Shown here: one piece after another, positions 16,180-25,554 of the stretch
How the letters are laid out: every line of letters begins with the position of its first letter
Position numbering within the stretch: the stretch's first letter is position 1
Assembly: GCA_948788915.1 (NCBI GenBank)
Contig: CAQFOZ010000003.1
Location: forward strand, 2,515-66,514
Direction: 5' to 3'
Length of the DNA stretch: 64,000 nt
From: an uncultured Muribaculaceae bacterium
GTDB taxonomy: Bacteria; Bacteroidota; Bacteroidia; Bacteroidales; Muribaculaceae
Notes under the pieces: generated by a model
Seen by the model: the letters and a program-made list of their open reading frames with translations, nothing else
The model's database searches: none
What the model was told of the DNA's origin: nothing
Program-made: the position numbers and the translations under genes

Positions 16180-18966
16180 ATGCGAATTAAACTATCGTTG
16201 CTTCTGATGCTGTGTATGGCATTACCGTCGCTTGCCGCGACTGGGCTTACCGGCACGTTGGTCGATGCACGCACAGGCAAGGCAATAGCAGATGCCAATA
16301 TCCTTTTGCGTGACCAGGCAATCTTTGTAACCAGTGGCTCCGACGGCACTTTCAAGATTTCGAATGCAGCTCCGGGTCCCGACATGCTCCAGATAATAGC
16401 CTATGGCTACACCGATGTTTACAAGGATGTCAATATCGTTGACGGAGTGGTTAAGAATATCGGAGAGATCCGTCTCGAGCAGTCCGCTTTCGAGGGGCAG
16501 GCTCCCGAAGGAGACGCGTTCCTTTTTGACGAGGAAGATATCCTTGACGAAGAGGGGGGAGGCCAGAGCGTCGGCTCAATCCAGGGTGCCACAGATGATA
16601 TTTATTATCAGGCGTCCAATTATGATTTCTCCATAATGCGTTTCCGCTGGCGCGGATATGACAGCAACTGGAATGCCGGCTACATCAATGGCGTCAATTT
16701 CAATGATGCCATGCGCGGAAGATTCAATTTCTCCGGTCTTGGAGGTATGACTTCCGGTGCGTTCCGTAACCGCACCACAGAGATCGGTCTTGAGGCCTCT
16801 CCTTATGGATACGGAGATTTGGGAGGCTCAAGCAACTTCACCACATATGCTTCGGAATATTCCACCGGCTTCCGTGGAAATCTCTCTTATACAAACTCGA
16901 ATTACATGCTCCGCGCAATGTTGCAGTATTCTACCGGCCTTAACTCCAAAGGATGGGCATTCTCTGCCAATATTATCGGACGTTATGCCCCGGAGGGTGT
17001 GATAGAGGGTACATTCTATAATTCCGTAGGTCTGCAGATGAGTCTCCAGAAGGTTTTCAATGACCGTCACTCGCTGAACTTTACTGCCTGGGCGGCTCCG
17101 ACACAGCGCGCCACCAACGCGGCCGCCACACAGGAGGCATATGATCTTGCCGGCTCAAATCTTTATAATCCCTCCTGGGGTTATCTTGACGGGAAAAAGA
17201 AGAGCGCGAGAATTGTTGAGTCGGTAGATCCTTCAGCTATCATCAACTGGATATGGAAACCAAAGATGGGTACCAAACTCAATACCGCTATCGCATTCCG
17301 TAGCAACCGCTACAGCAGTTCGGCTCTGAACTGGTATCAGACTGCCGATCCACGTCCGGATTATTACCGCTATCTCCCGTCTTATTATATACCCGATGCG
17401 AATATAGAATTTTCGAATCCGGAACTCTATGCCTCTCAGATGGAAGCATATCAGAATCAGATAGAATGGTGGGGGGGTGACAAAGCTCACCGTCAGATAG
17501 ACTGGAACCGTCTTTACCAGACAAACCTTCTGAACCGCCAGCAATATGACCGCGATCCCTCGTTGGTAGGACAGTCAAGCTATATACTCGAGAACCGCCA
17601 CTCAAATCTTACATCATGGATGCTTAATTCATATCTTGATCATCGCATCAACGATAACATGACTCTTCAGGGTGGTTTGAGTTTGAATTATAGCGACGGA
17701 CACTATTATAAAACTGTTCGTGATCTTCTGGGCGGTGAGTTCTGGCGCGATGTTGACAACTTCTCTGAACGAGACTTTGCCGGTGATCCCAACATCATGC
17801 AGAACGATATGCGAAATCCTAATCGGAAAGCCTACAAGGGTGATGTGTTCGGTTATGACTATAATATCCGTAGCATCAAGGCTCGCGCATGGTTGCAGAA
17901 CCAGATTACCACAGCACACTGGAATGTGAATTACGGTTTAGAAGTAAGCTTTACCGATTTTGTGCGTCATGGTAACATGCAGAACGGCCGTGCTCCGGAG
18001 AACTCTCTCGGTACAGGCAGACACCATTCTTTTGACAATGCTTCCATTAAGGCAGGAGCTACATATAAACTTGACGGACGTAATTACTTTACGGCTCACG
18101 CATCTTATGGTACACGTGCACCTATGCCCGACTACAGCTATGTGTCTCCCCGTACTAAAGACACATCCGTACAAGGCCTTAAATCTGAAAGGTATCTTTC
18201 CGCTGATTTGTCATATACCTGGAATTACGCGCGCTTCCGCGGATCTGTTACCGGTTTCTATACAAAAATGTGGGACGGTATCACGCGTACTGGTTTCTAT
18301 GATTACCAGCTCAACACTTTCATGAACTACTCAATGTCAGGAATGGAAACCGAATACAAGGGTATTGAGCTCGGAATGGAATATAAGATACTCAGCAATC
18401 TGTCTGTCTCGGCGGCCGGAACATTCTCACGCTACACATATGAGAACGATCCTCTTGGCGTGCGCAGTTATGAGAACGGTTCGCAGGACGATGTGACCCG
18501 CAGGGTATATCTCAAGAACTATCATATCGGTGGAACACCACAGCAGGTATATTCACTCGGTCTCAACTATAATATCAAACAATGGTTCTTTGAAGTGAAC
18601 GGACAATGGTTCGGTGACAACTGGATTGCCCTTTCTCCTGCCCGTCATGAGGAGATGCCCGGCCTCTGGGGACAATGCGGTAGCGTGGAGGAGTATAAAC
18701 AGAAACGCGATCAGATCACTCATCAGGACAAACTTAATTCCGAATGGGTGATGAATCTGTCGGTAGGTAAGATTATTTATACCAAATTCGGTTCTGTAAA
18801 CTTCAATTTGAGTATAAACAACCTGTTGAACAACCGCAATATCCAGACCGGAGGATATCAGGAAGGTAAGTTCGACTATACAGATTATAACGTTAACAAG
18901 TTCCCCAACAAGATCTACTATGCACAGGGGATACGCGTATACTTCAACGTAGGTATCAGATTTTAA
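16180..18966 (+). CDS. TonB-dependent outer-membrane receptor with carboxypeptidase-regulatory domain
   Basis: 928 residues: a signal peptide (SLAATG), an N-terminal carboxypeptidase-regulatory-like domain (TGLTGTLVDARTGKAIADAN), an acidic linker (DEEDILDEEGGG), a plug, and a beta-barrel ending IRVYFNVGIRF. It is not a SusC: it lacks the SusC plug signature and has no SusD partner. Instead two OB-fold-type lipoproteins follow at 12 and 23 bases, and nucleases flank the set. In this setting it probably imports oligonucleotides or DNA fragments across the outer membrane. The cargo is inferred, not seen. Confidence 0.93.
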   Translation: MRIKLSLLLMLCMALPSLAATGLTGTLVDARTGKAIADANILLRDQAIFVTSGSDGTFKISNAAPGPDMLQIIAYGYTDVYKDVNIVDGVVKNIGEIRLEQSAFEGQAPEGDAFLFDEEDILDEEGGGQSVGSIQGATDDIYYQASNYDFSIMRFRWRGYDSNWNAGYINGVNFNDAMRGRFNFSGLGGMTSGAFRNRTTEIGLEASPYGYGDLGGSSNFTTYASEYSTGFRGNLSYTNSNYMLRAMLQYSTGLNSKGWAFSANIIGRYAPEGVIEGTFYNSVGLQMSLQKVFNDRHSLNFTAWAAPTQRATNAAATQEAYDLAGSNLYNPSWGYLDGKKKSARIVESVDPSAIINWIWKPKMGTKLNTAIAFRSNRYSSSALNWYQTADPRPDYYRYLPSYYIPDANIEFSNPELYASQMEAYQNQIEWWGGDKAHRQIDWNRLYQTNLLNRQQYDRDPSLVGQSSYILENRHSNLTSWMLNSYLDHRINDNMTLQGGLSLNYSDGHYYKTVRDLLGGEFWRDVDNFSERDFAGDPNIMQNDMRNPNRKAYKGDVFGYDYNIRSIKARAWLQNQITTAHWNVNYGLEVSFTDFVRHGNMQNGRAPENSLGTGRHHSFDNASIKAGATYKLDGRNYFTAHASYGTRAPMPDYSYVSPRTKDTSVQGLKSERYLSADLSYTWNYARFRGSVTGFYTKMWDGITRTGFYDYQLNTFMNYSMSGMETEYKGIELGMEYKILSNLSVSAAGTFSRYTYENDPLGVRSYENGSQDDVTRRVYLKNYHIGGTPQQVYSLGLNYNIKQWFFEVNGQWFGDNWIALSPARHEEMPGLWGQCGSVEEYKQKRDQITHQDKLNSEWVMNLSVGKIIYTKFGSVNFNLSINNLLNNRNIQTGGYQEGKFDYTDYNVNKFPNKIYYAQGIRVYFNVGIRF

Positions 18967-18978
18967 TAAGTAAACAAG

Positions 18979-20016
18979 ATGAAAAATATAAAAATAATAT
19001 TCTCGATGCTGGTTCTGGTGGCACTGGGTTTTGGAGCATGTAACGATGATCTTTCTCAGCCGCCTGTCACGATTCCCGAGGGAGGTATAGGCACGGGCGA
19101 ATGGGATTCTCCTGCAGGTGTGTTTCAGGTGTTGAATGGATACAACAATCAGGACTTGAGCATGTTGGGATGCTGGGTGCACGGTTATATTGTCGGAACG
19201 GTGAATACTTCCGAACAGACCGGATATATATTGAAAGACGAAACTGCTGATTTTACAGTTCCCACTTCTGTCAATTCAAACCTCATGCTTGCGGCAACTC
19301 CCGATGAGAAAGACTGGCATAACTGTATGACTGTCCAGATTTCCGGTACTGTACGTGATGCCCTTAACCTTGCTTCGAATCCTGATAATTTAGGGAAAGA
19401 GGTATGTATACTTGGTTCTCTTGATGAAAAATATTTCGGGGCATATGCTTTGAAGAATTCAACAGATTTCAACTGGGGAGACAAAGGTATTGAGCCAGAT
19501 CCTTTAATGATTCCTCCGTATGGATCTCAGAAAATATGGTATAAAGAACTCAAAACTGCGACTGATGCGTTCTCTTTCGATCAGGGTAACCCCTCCACGG
19601 CCGGATTTGAGACCTGGAAATATTCAGATAAATATGGTATCGTTGCTACAGGAGGTAAATCAGGTAGTGCCGTTACTGCAGATGCTATGGCAATATCTCA
19701 GGAAATCAGTCTTGAAGGTTTGAAAGACCCCAGACTTCTGGTACATTCGGCCGCAAATTATTTTGGTAATGCCGAAAGTTTCGGTAATATGTGCCAGACA
19801 TTGGTAAGAGTGGTCGGAACAGAGACTTGGGATCAGGTGGCACTTCCGGCTCCGCCGGCCGGCAATTCCTGGGATTTCTCCAATTCAGGTTTCGCAAACC
19901 TGGATGCTTATGCCGGAAAGAAGATTCAGATAGGTTTCAGATATACTTCGACTTCCTCTCTTTCGGGAACCTGGGAGATAGATATAGTGACGGTGACCGG
20001 TGTCCCCGCCAATTAA
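18979..20016 (+). CDS. Surface lipoprotein with DUF6359-type and choice-of-anchor J-like domains
   Basis: 345 residues with lipobox FGAC (Cys21). The first half (about residues 40-165) holds one copy of the module with GYIVG, NLMLAATPDEKDW, NLASNPDNLGKEVCILG; two more copies occur in the next gene. This is the DUF6359 pattern, probably an OB-like fold. The second half ends with GTWEIDIVTVTG, typical of a C-terminal jelly-roll (choice-of-anchor J-like) domain, also repeated at the end of the next gene. It should sit on the outer-membrane surface beside the TonB receptor and may bind the substrate, a SusD-like role with an unrelated fold. Confidence 0.82.
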   Translation: MKNIKIIFSMLVLVALGFGACNDDLSQPPVTIPEGGIGTGEWDSPAGVFQVLNGYNNQDLSMLGCWVHGYIVGTVNTSEQTGYILKDETADFTVPTSVNSNLMLAATPDEKDWHNCMTVQISGTVRDALNLASNPDNLGKEVCILGSLDEKYFGAYALKNSTDFNWGDKGIEPDPLMIPPYGSQKIWYKELKTATDAFSFDQGNPSTAGFETWKYSDKYGIVATGGKSGSAVTADAMAISQEISLEGLKDPRLLVHSAANYFGNAESFGNMCQTLVRVVGTETWDQVALPAPPAGNSWDFSNSGFANLDAYAGKKIQIGFRYTSTSSLSGTWEIDIVTVTGVPAN

Positions 20017-20039
20017 AAAGCGTCTAATATCTTAAGAAT

Positions 20040-22268
20040 ATGAAAACATTAAAAGCATTATATATAGGGTTGGCAGCAACGGCTTTGGCGGGAGCACTGT
20101 CTTCTTGTCAGGCAGACATGGATGCCCCAGCTCTTGTGGAACCGAAGGCCACAATGGTACCGAATACTACAATCCTCGAATTGAAGAATACGTTTGCAGA
20201 CCAGACCTTGCAGTGTCCGATGAAAGACGAGTCTTCCAAGACTCCTTACATCATTCACGGGCGAGTTATTTCAAGCGATGCTACGGGCAATATATACAAG
20301 TCTATAGTGATACAGGACGAGACGGCGGCGATAGCCCTTTCCGTGAACCAAGGTTCTACATATACCGACTATCGTCTCGGACAAGAGGTCGTGCTCAATG
20401 TAACCGGTCTATATGTGGGTTACTACAACGGACTCCAGCAGATAGGCTGGCTGGGTGAATACAAGGGTGCAAAGTCGCTGACGTTCATGTCGTGGTCATA
20501 TTTCCTTGAACATTCCGAATTAAACGGGTTTCCGAACGATGATGTCAAATATGTAGACCAGAATTCAACCTGGCCATCGGAGAACCCTTACTGCATAGTA
20601 ACTTCTTTCTCGCAGCTCCCTTCCACAGGAGATGGTTTCCGTCAGATGCAGAGTCAGCTTGTGGAATTCCGCAACGTATCTTTCAAAGAGGGAGGTAAGG
20701 ATACATATGCTCCTTATCAGGAGAGTGTGAACCGCACTCTTGTTGATGCCAACGGGGCCACACTAATAGTCCGTACCTCGGGGTATTCCAATTTCTACAA
20801 TGAGATGATTCCGGAGGGTACTGGAAATGTACGCGGTATCCTCTCTTATTATGGCGAAGATTGGCAGCTTCTTCTTCGAGGCCTCGGTGACGTGATGATT
20901 ACTGACAAAGGACAGAAAAACGATCCTTACACGATTGCCGAAGCTACAGAGGTTATGGATCAGGGTGCTTCAGGCTGGGTTAAGGGTTATATTGTAGGTT
21001 CTGTGAAAGCCGGTGTAAACGATGTCGAATCGAACAATGATGTTATATTCGGCAAGGATGCCGAGATGGATAACAATATCCTGATCGCGGCTTCGGCTGA
21101 TGAGACAGACTGGAGTAAATGTATTGCTGTCGAGCTTCCGCAGGGATCCGCATTCCGCGCATCAGTCAATCTTGTTGACAATCCGGGTGTACTGGGCAAG
21201 GCTATTATTGTAAAAGGTAATCTTGTTACATTCCTCGGGATGCCGGGTATAACCGGCAACGGTGGTACTGCATCGGATGTGGAGGTTGACGGTGTTACAA
21301 TCGGTGGCGGCGGCGATCTCCCCGGTCCCGGTGAAGGAATCCCCAATGGAGACGGATCTGAAGCAAAACCATACAGCGCAAGTCAGATAAACGCTATGAC
21401 AACCGCTAACGGAACAAATCTTTATACTGGTGTATGGGTTACAGGTTATATCGTGGGTTATGTAGATACCGGTATCAAGTCATATGCTGCAGACGAAAGT
21501 GCTAAATTTACGGTTCCTGCGGCTGTAGCCACCAATCTTCTTCTTGCCAACTCTCCCGATGAGAAAGACTGGAACAAGTGTATTAGCGTTAACTTGCCTT
21601 CCGGATCTGATGCCCGCGCACAATTGAACCTTAAAGACAATACAGGAAATCTCGGCAAACTTCTTCTTATCAAGGGGAATGTCACCCGTTATGTCGGTCT
21701 ATCCGGTGTAAAGGAGCCTTCCGATTTCAGACTTGGTGAAGGAGGCGGTGACACTCCGAATCCTCCGGCAACCGGTTCTACAATATATGAAGGCCTTACA
21801 TTAAATGCTAACGATTGGGATATGAATAATGCTCAGGCACCAACCGGCATAAAAGTATGGCAATGGGATTCAAAGAATACGTGTCTCAAGGGAGCCGCGT
21901 TTGCGAACAGCAAGCCAAATGCGGCGGATGTGACATGTATCTCACCTGTATTCTCAATTCCGGTTTCAGGAGCGGAACTTGATTTCCAATACGTGTTCAA
22001 TCAATATAAGAAAAACAATGAGATGATAAATGTAGCTGATTTTTCAGGATATGCTTATATATTGATTCGCGAAGAGGGCAGCTCGTCTTGGACTGATTTA
22101 GCTGAAATGAAAGCTCAGGGTTTTGCATGGACACCTTGGTATGATGCAAAATATAGTCTGAACAATTACTCCGGTAAGAGTATTCAGATTGGGTTCCGTT
22201 ATGTTTCTACTGACGAGGTGGCTGGAACATGGGAAATAAAGAATTTGAAAGTTACAGGCTCAAAATAA
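20040..22268 (+). CDS. Surface lipoprotein with DUF5689-like and two DUF6359-type domains
   Basis: 742 residues, lipobox LSSC (Cys23). An N-terminal DUF5689-like region, with IHGRVISSDATGNIYKSIVI and later LVEFRNVSF, resembles OB-fold proteins. Two DUF6359-type modules follow, each with GYIVG, a NxLxAxSxDExDW stretch and LGKxxxxKGN, separated by glycine/proline linkers (GGGGDLPGPGEG). A C-terminal jelly-roll-like domain ends in GTWEIKNLKVTG. It is the last gene before a strong terminator. It shares modules with the preceding lipoprotein, which points to duplication within the operon. A nucleic-acid-binding role is inferred from the OB-like families and the nuclease neighbours. Confidence 0.82.
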   Translation: MKTLKALYIGLAATALAGALSSCQADMDAPALVEPKATMVPNTTILELKNTFADQTLQCPMKDESSKTPYIIHGRVISSDATGNIYKSIVIQDETAAIALSVNQGSTYTDYRLGQEVVLNVTGLYVGYYNGLQQIGWLGEYKGAKSLTFMSWSYFLEHSELNGFPNDDVKYVDQNSTWPSENPYCIVTSFSQLPSTGDGFRQMQSQLVEFRNVSFKEGGKDTYAPYQESVNRTLVDANGATLIVRTSGYSNFYNEMIPEGTGNVRGILSYYGEDWQLLLRGLGDVMITDKGQKNDPYTIAEATEVMDQGASGWVKGYIVGSVKAGVNDVESNNDVIFGKDAEMDNNILIAASADETDWSKCIAVELPQGSAFRASVNLVDNPGVLGKAIIVKGNLVTFLGMPGITGNGGTASDVEVDGVTIGGGGDLPGPGEGIPNGDGSEAKPYSASQINAMTTANGTNLYTGVWVTGYIVGYVDTGIKSYAADESAKFTVPAAVATNLLLANSPDEKDWNKCISVNLPSGSDARAQLNLKDNTGNLGKLLLIKGNVTRYVGLSGVKEPSDFRLGEGGGDTPNPPATGSTIYEGLTLNANDWDMNNAQAPTGIKVWQWDSKNTCLKGAAFANSKPNAADVTCISPVFSIPVSGAELDFQYVFNQYKKNNEMINVADFSGYAYILIREEGSSSWTDLAEMKAQGFAWTPWYDAKYSLNNYSGKSIQIGFRYVSTDEVAGTWEIKNLKVTGSK

Positions 22269-22299
22269 ACTAATATCCCTGTATAAATGTTCAATTAAA

Positions 22300-22334
22300 A
22301 AGGGGGTCACTGCACTTGCCGCAGTGACCCCCTT
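22300..22334 (+). terminator. Terminator after the receptor-lipoprotein genes
   Basis: A perfect 14-bp stem, AAGGGGGTCACTGC (22300-22313) with its complement (22321-22334), and a seven-base loop, lies 31 bases past the lipoprotein stop. It is followed only by TTGTAAAG, a short U-poor tail, so it may be leaky and let some transcription reach the nuclease gene at 22368. Confidence 0.8.
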
Positions 22335-22367
22335 GTAAAGATTATGGCTTTTGTAAAATAATACCTG

Positions 22368-24074
22368 ATGAAAAAACTTTTACTAATTCTCATTGCCTTC
22401 GGAATGGCAATTGGCGCAAATGCGGAGTTTAAGAAAGGATATTACGATAAAATGAACGGGAAAAGCGGAGCTGCCCTCAAGGCTGCCGCAAAGGAGTGCG
22501 TCTTGAAACACAATACTCTCGAATATTATGAACTTCCCAATTATTGGCAGTATTCCGATGTGTATCCTCAGCTGGTAAACGGATGCAAGCGGTGGTGGGA
22601 TATGTATTCCGACGCGGTTTATCTGATTCAGAGAGGGCAGACCGGCAAAAGCAGTTTTTCGGCAAATAAAATGCAAAGGGAACATAGTGTGCCCAAGTCA
22701 TGGTGGAAACAGAACGGTTCTGTTGAATATACCCCCGCATATTCGGATATGTGGAATCTCTATCCGTCCGATGGAGCCGCAAATCAGGCGAAACTTAATT
22801 ACCCTCTTGGCATAACGGCTTCAACCAGCTTTAATAATGGTGTGACAAAGGTTGGTGGCGCCCAGACAGGATATGGCGGCGGCAGCCGGAATGTGTTTGA
22901 GCCCGCAGATGAATATAAAGGGGATTTTGCCCGTGCATATATGTATGTTGCCACTGTTTATGACGATATCAACTGGGTGGTGAACTATATGTACAAGAAA
23001 GAGGCATATCCGACATTGCAGCCATGGGCCAGGGAGATGCTTCTTCAATGGTGTCGCCGTGATCCTGTGGATCAGAAAGAGATTGACCGCAACAATGTTG
23101 TTGAACAGTATCAGGGCAATAGGAATCCTTTTGTTGATTTCCCTGAGCTGGCGGAATATGTATGGGGGTCGAGGACAACTGAGGTATTTTATGTCGACGA
23201 TCAGGAGGGTAGCGATCCAACACCTCCCATAACCGGCGATCCTGAGATTACAGCTCCGGTCAACGGAGAGGCCATTGACTTCGGGCAGTTGGCGCTGGGA
23301 GCCGGTGAGACCAGAGTCCTGCAGATTGTTGGAAAGAATCTTACGGCACCTTTGACTGTCAGAGTGGCCGGTGCGGACAAGACCAACTTCATATCTTCGG
23401 TTAGTTTGATTCCGGCTGCGACTATCAATCAGAATCAGGGATATCTAATGAGTATAACCTATAAACCTGTGGCTGTGGGAAAACACGAGGCGAAAGTGAC
23501 GCTTTATGACGGTGGCCTTCAGGGAAGTATTGCTGTGACTTTGACAGGAGAATGTCTTGAACGTCCCGTTTTGACCACGCTTACTGCCATTCAGCCTGTG
23601 GAGATGACAGATACTACATACACGGCATGCTGGAATCCCGTTCCTGCCGGAGAGATTGCGGACTATTATATCCTTACACGTGTCCGCTATGTTGATGGAA
23701 ACGAGGAGACGGAAACTTATGAGACCGGTGAGACAAGTTATCAGCTCTCCGGAAGAGAGCCGGGTGTGGCAGAAAGTTATTATGTGCAGTATTCGCGTCT
23801 TGGAATTGTTTCCGAGCCTTCAAATTCAGTATATGTGGCAGCCGGTGCCGGCATCAACGACTTGCCCGGGGATATGCCGGTAAAAATATTCGTAGTGGAA
23901 GGAGGTATCATGTTGCGGGTTTCCGGAAGTGCCGCTCCGGTTGTCGTTTACGATGTTAACGGAATCGAGGTCATGCGTGTTGACACACCCGAAGACGGAG
24001 GGTTCTATCCTCTACCGCAGGGTATATACATTACCCGCTCCGACGGTATGCTTCCGCAGAAAATCATTATCTGA
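22368..24074 (+). CDS. Secreted endonuclease I family nuclease with C-terminal sorting-like tail
   Basis: 568 residues with a signal peptide (GANAEFKK). The nuclease domain (about residues 20-285) carries REHSVPKSWW with the expected catalytic His106, and the paired EPADEYKGDFARAYMY and RNPFVDFPELAEYVWG motifs of bacterial endonuclease I (a His-Me finger enzyme that cuts DNA and RNA). An Ig-like region (about 305-400), an FN3-like region (about 400-500) and a terminal tail (VKIFVVEGGIMLRVSGSAAP, then PQGIYITR) follow; the tail resembles type IX secretion A-type sorting signals. It should therefore be exported or surface-held. A paralogue lies at 27335-29170. Confidence 0.92.
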   Translation: MKKLLLILIAFGMAIGANAEFKKGYYDKMNGKSGAALKAAAKECVLKHNTLEYYELPNYWQYSDVYPQLVNGCKRWWDMYSDAVYLIQRGQTGKSSFSANKMQREHSVPKSWWKQNGSVEYTPAYSDMWNLYPSDGAANQAKLNYPLGITASTSFNNGVTKVGGAQTGYGGGSRNVFEPADEYKGDFARAYMYVATVYDDINWVVNYMYKKEAYPTLQPWAREMLLQWCRRDPVDQKEIDRNNVVEQYQGNRNPFVDFPELAEYVWGSRTTEVFYVDDQEGSDPTPPITGDPEITAPVNGEAIDFGQLALGAGETRVLQIVGKNLTAPLTVRVAGADKTNFISSVSLIPAATINQNQGYLMSITYKPVAVGKHEAKVTLYDGGLQGSIAVTLTGECLERPVLTTLTAIQPVEMTDTTYTACWNPVPAGEIADYYILTRVRYVDGNEETETYETGETSYQLSGREPGVAESYYVQYSRLGIVSEPSNSVYVAAGAGINDLPGDMPVKIFVVEGGIMLRVSGSAAPVVVYDVNGIEVMRVDTPEDGGFYPLPQGIYITRSDGMLPQKIII

Positions 24075-24120
24075 AAAAGACAATCTGAAAGGATTATTAG
24101 AGAATGATTATCCGAATATG

Positions 24121-24394
24121 ATTCCGCTTACGCGTCATCACAGACAAAGAGCCTGAAATGTCAAAAACAAAAAAGAAAAAAACAGACTGGCTTGAAAGCC
24201 AGATGGAACCTGATAGGTCTCTTGAATCCGAGATGGAACCCTCCACCTCAATCCTGAAGCAGATGGAACCGGGCCGGTCTCTTGAGTCCGAGCTGGAGTC
24301 CTCCGCCTCGCTCCTGAAGCAGATGGAACCGGGCCGGTCTCTTGAATCCGAGATGGAGCCTTAGTCCCCCTCTGTGATGACGCGTAAGCGGAAT
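24121..24394. repeat. RAYT-associated inverted-repeat cassette
   Basis: A perfect 24-bp inverted repeat (24121-24144 and 24371-24394, core TTACGCGTCATCACAG) encloses 226 bases. Inside lies a tandem array at 24201-24360: two full 60-bp units (24201, 24261) and a 40-bp partial (24321), each built of two related 30-bp halves that begin AGATGGA. The right arm ends 21 bases before the RAYT start codon. RAYTs act on hairpin-forming REP sequences, so this cassette is a candidate substrate. It begins 46 bases after the endonuclease I stop codon. Confidence 0.85.
24158..24364 (+). CDS. Small repetitive ORF inside the RAYT cassette (doubtful gene)
   Basis: A 68-residue open frame. A lysine-rich start (MSKTKKKKTDWLESQ) is followed by five or six ten-residue repeats of the type QMEPGRSLES / EMEPSTSILK. 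The repeats mirror the 30-bp DNA repeat exactly, so the frame may stay open simply because the unit length is divisible by three; the opposite strand is open as well. It matches no family I recognise. It starts inside the inverted repeat and stops just before the right arm. It may be a real small protein or a by-product of the repeat array. Confidence 0.3.
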   Translation: MSKTKKKKTDWLESQMEPDRSLESEMEPSTSILKQMEPGRSLESELESSASLLKQMEPGRSLESEMEP

Positions 24395-24415
24395 AAAACA
24401 AGTGTTTAAGAAGAA

Positions 24416-25408
24416 ATGGAAGCCAGCAGACCGGAAGAAAAATGTGAATATCCTTTTGGGAAAGATCTTAAGAGGCGCTCCACACGCCGGGCGAAATTCA
24501 GAGATTACAAGGCTCCCGGCTTCTATATGATAACGATTACAGCCAATCAGGGCATTCCTCCGTTTTGTAAAATCTGTAATTCTCCGGAATATCCACGTAT
24601 CGAAGACACCCCTCTTGGAGAGATAATTCGGGGAAAGATCACTTCTATGCACGAGTATACCCCGCAACTGGAAGTGAGATGTTATGTGCTGATGCCTGAT
24701 CATATCCATATGCTTGTTCGCGTAAAGCAATATCTCGATCGTCATCTGGGTAGAATAATAGGGGGAATGATGGGAGGATGCACCTCTCTGGCTCGTAAAA
24801 ATGGTATTATTGGCTCGGAAGTCTCTTTGTTTAAAGATAAATTTCATGATAGGATAGTATCGAAGACTGGACAGATTGATGTCCTGAAAAAATACATAGC
24901 CGATAACCCCCGCAGACTGCTGATTAAAAGGATGCATCCCGATCTTTTCAGGCGTTATCTTCATCTGAAAATAGGTGATCGTGAGTTTGCCGCTTATGGT
25001 AACATTTTTCTATTGAAGTCTCCTGATCTGCTTCCGGTAAAGATTAGCAGACGGTGGAGCGATACTGAGTTTGACAGGTATGAAAACTATTGTATTGAGG
25101 AGATTGGAAATGGAGCCATACCGATATCTCCGTTTATTCATAAGAGGGAAAAGGATATCCGGGACAAGACAATAGAATCAGGCGGGAAGATTATTATACT
25201 GAAAGATACAGGGTTTGAAGACCGGTTCAAACCGCAGGGAAATGAGTTTGAACTTTGTGCCGAAGGAAGATTATTGCTTTTGGCACCATGGCCGGACAAT
25301 ACAGGTAGAAAAAGTAATGCCGGTTATGTGGAATTTCATTTGTTGAATGATATGGCGGCTGCTATAGCTAAGATGGGCGTGGACATAATAACATCAGTGG
25401 TATTCTGA
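24416..25408 (+). CDS. REP-associated tyrosine transposase (IS200-like, Y1 HUH family) with C-terminal extension
   Basis: 330 residues. The N-terminal Y1 transposase domain has YMITITANQG, the HUH metal site in PDHIHMLV (His96, His98) and the catalytic tyrosine in KKYIADNPRR (Tyr160), so it looks active. A domain of about 140 residues follows (SPFIHKREKDIR, GGKIIILKDTGFEDRFKP, GRLLLLAPWPDNTG). Its strand-turn pattern recalls the Rossmann-like SLOG/DprA fold; this is an inference. Typical RAYTs are 150-230 residues, so the fusion is notable. It is single-copy here, lacks IS-type ends and lies beside the inverted-repeat cassette, which fits a domesticated REP-mobilising enzyme. Confidence 0.9.
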   Translation: MEASRPEEKCEYPFGKDLKRRSTRRAKFRDYKAPGFYMITITANQGIPPFCKICNSPEYPRIEDTPLGEIIRGKITSMHEYTPQLEVRCYVLMPDHIHMLVRVKQYLDRHLGRIIGGMMGGCTSLARKNGIIGSEVSLFKDKFHDRIVSKTGQIDVLKKYIADNPRRLLIKRMHPDLFRRYLHLKIGDREFAAYGNIFLLKSPDLLPVKISRRWSDTEFDRYENYCIEEIGNGAIPISPFIHKREKDIRDKTIESGGKIIILKDTGFEDRFKPQGNEFELCAEGRLLLLAPWPDNTGRKSNAGYVEFHLLNDMAAAIAKMGVDIITSVVF

Positions 25409-25554
25409 ATCTGAGCGGAAGAAACTCCAAAGAACCTCAAAATTACCGAAAGATCTATAATATATAAATTTATTTTCGTAATAAAATTAAATACTCTCTA
25501 AGATATTTTATAATTTTGGATATTGGAATTCAAATTATAAAATATCCTTTTTTA

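Noticed and set aside
24201..24360. CRISPR array
   Set aside because: The units are contiguous 30/60-bp direct repeats without unique spacers, and no cas genes are present.
24248..24964. 238-codon minus-strand frame across the RAYT cassette and gene
   Set aside because: Most of it is antisense to the RAYT catalytic domain; the part over the repeats is open only because of the repeat period.
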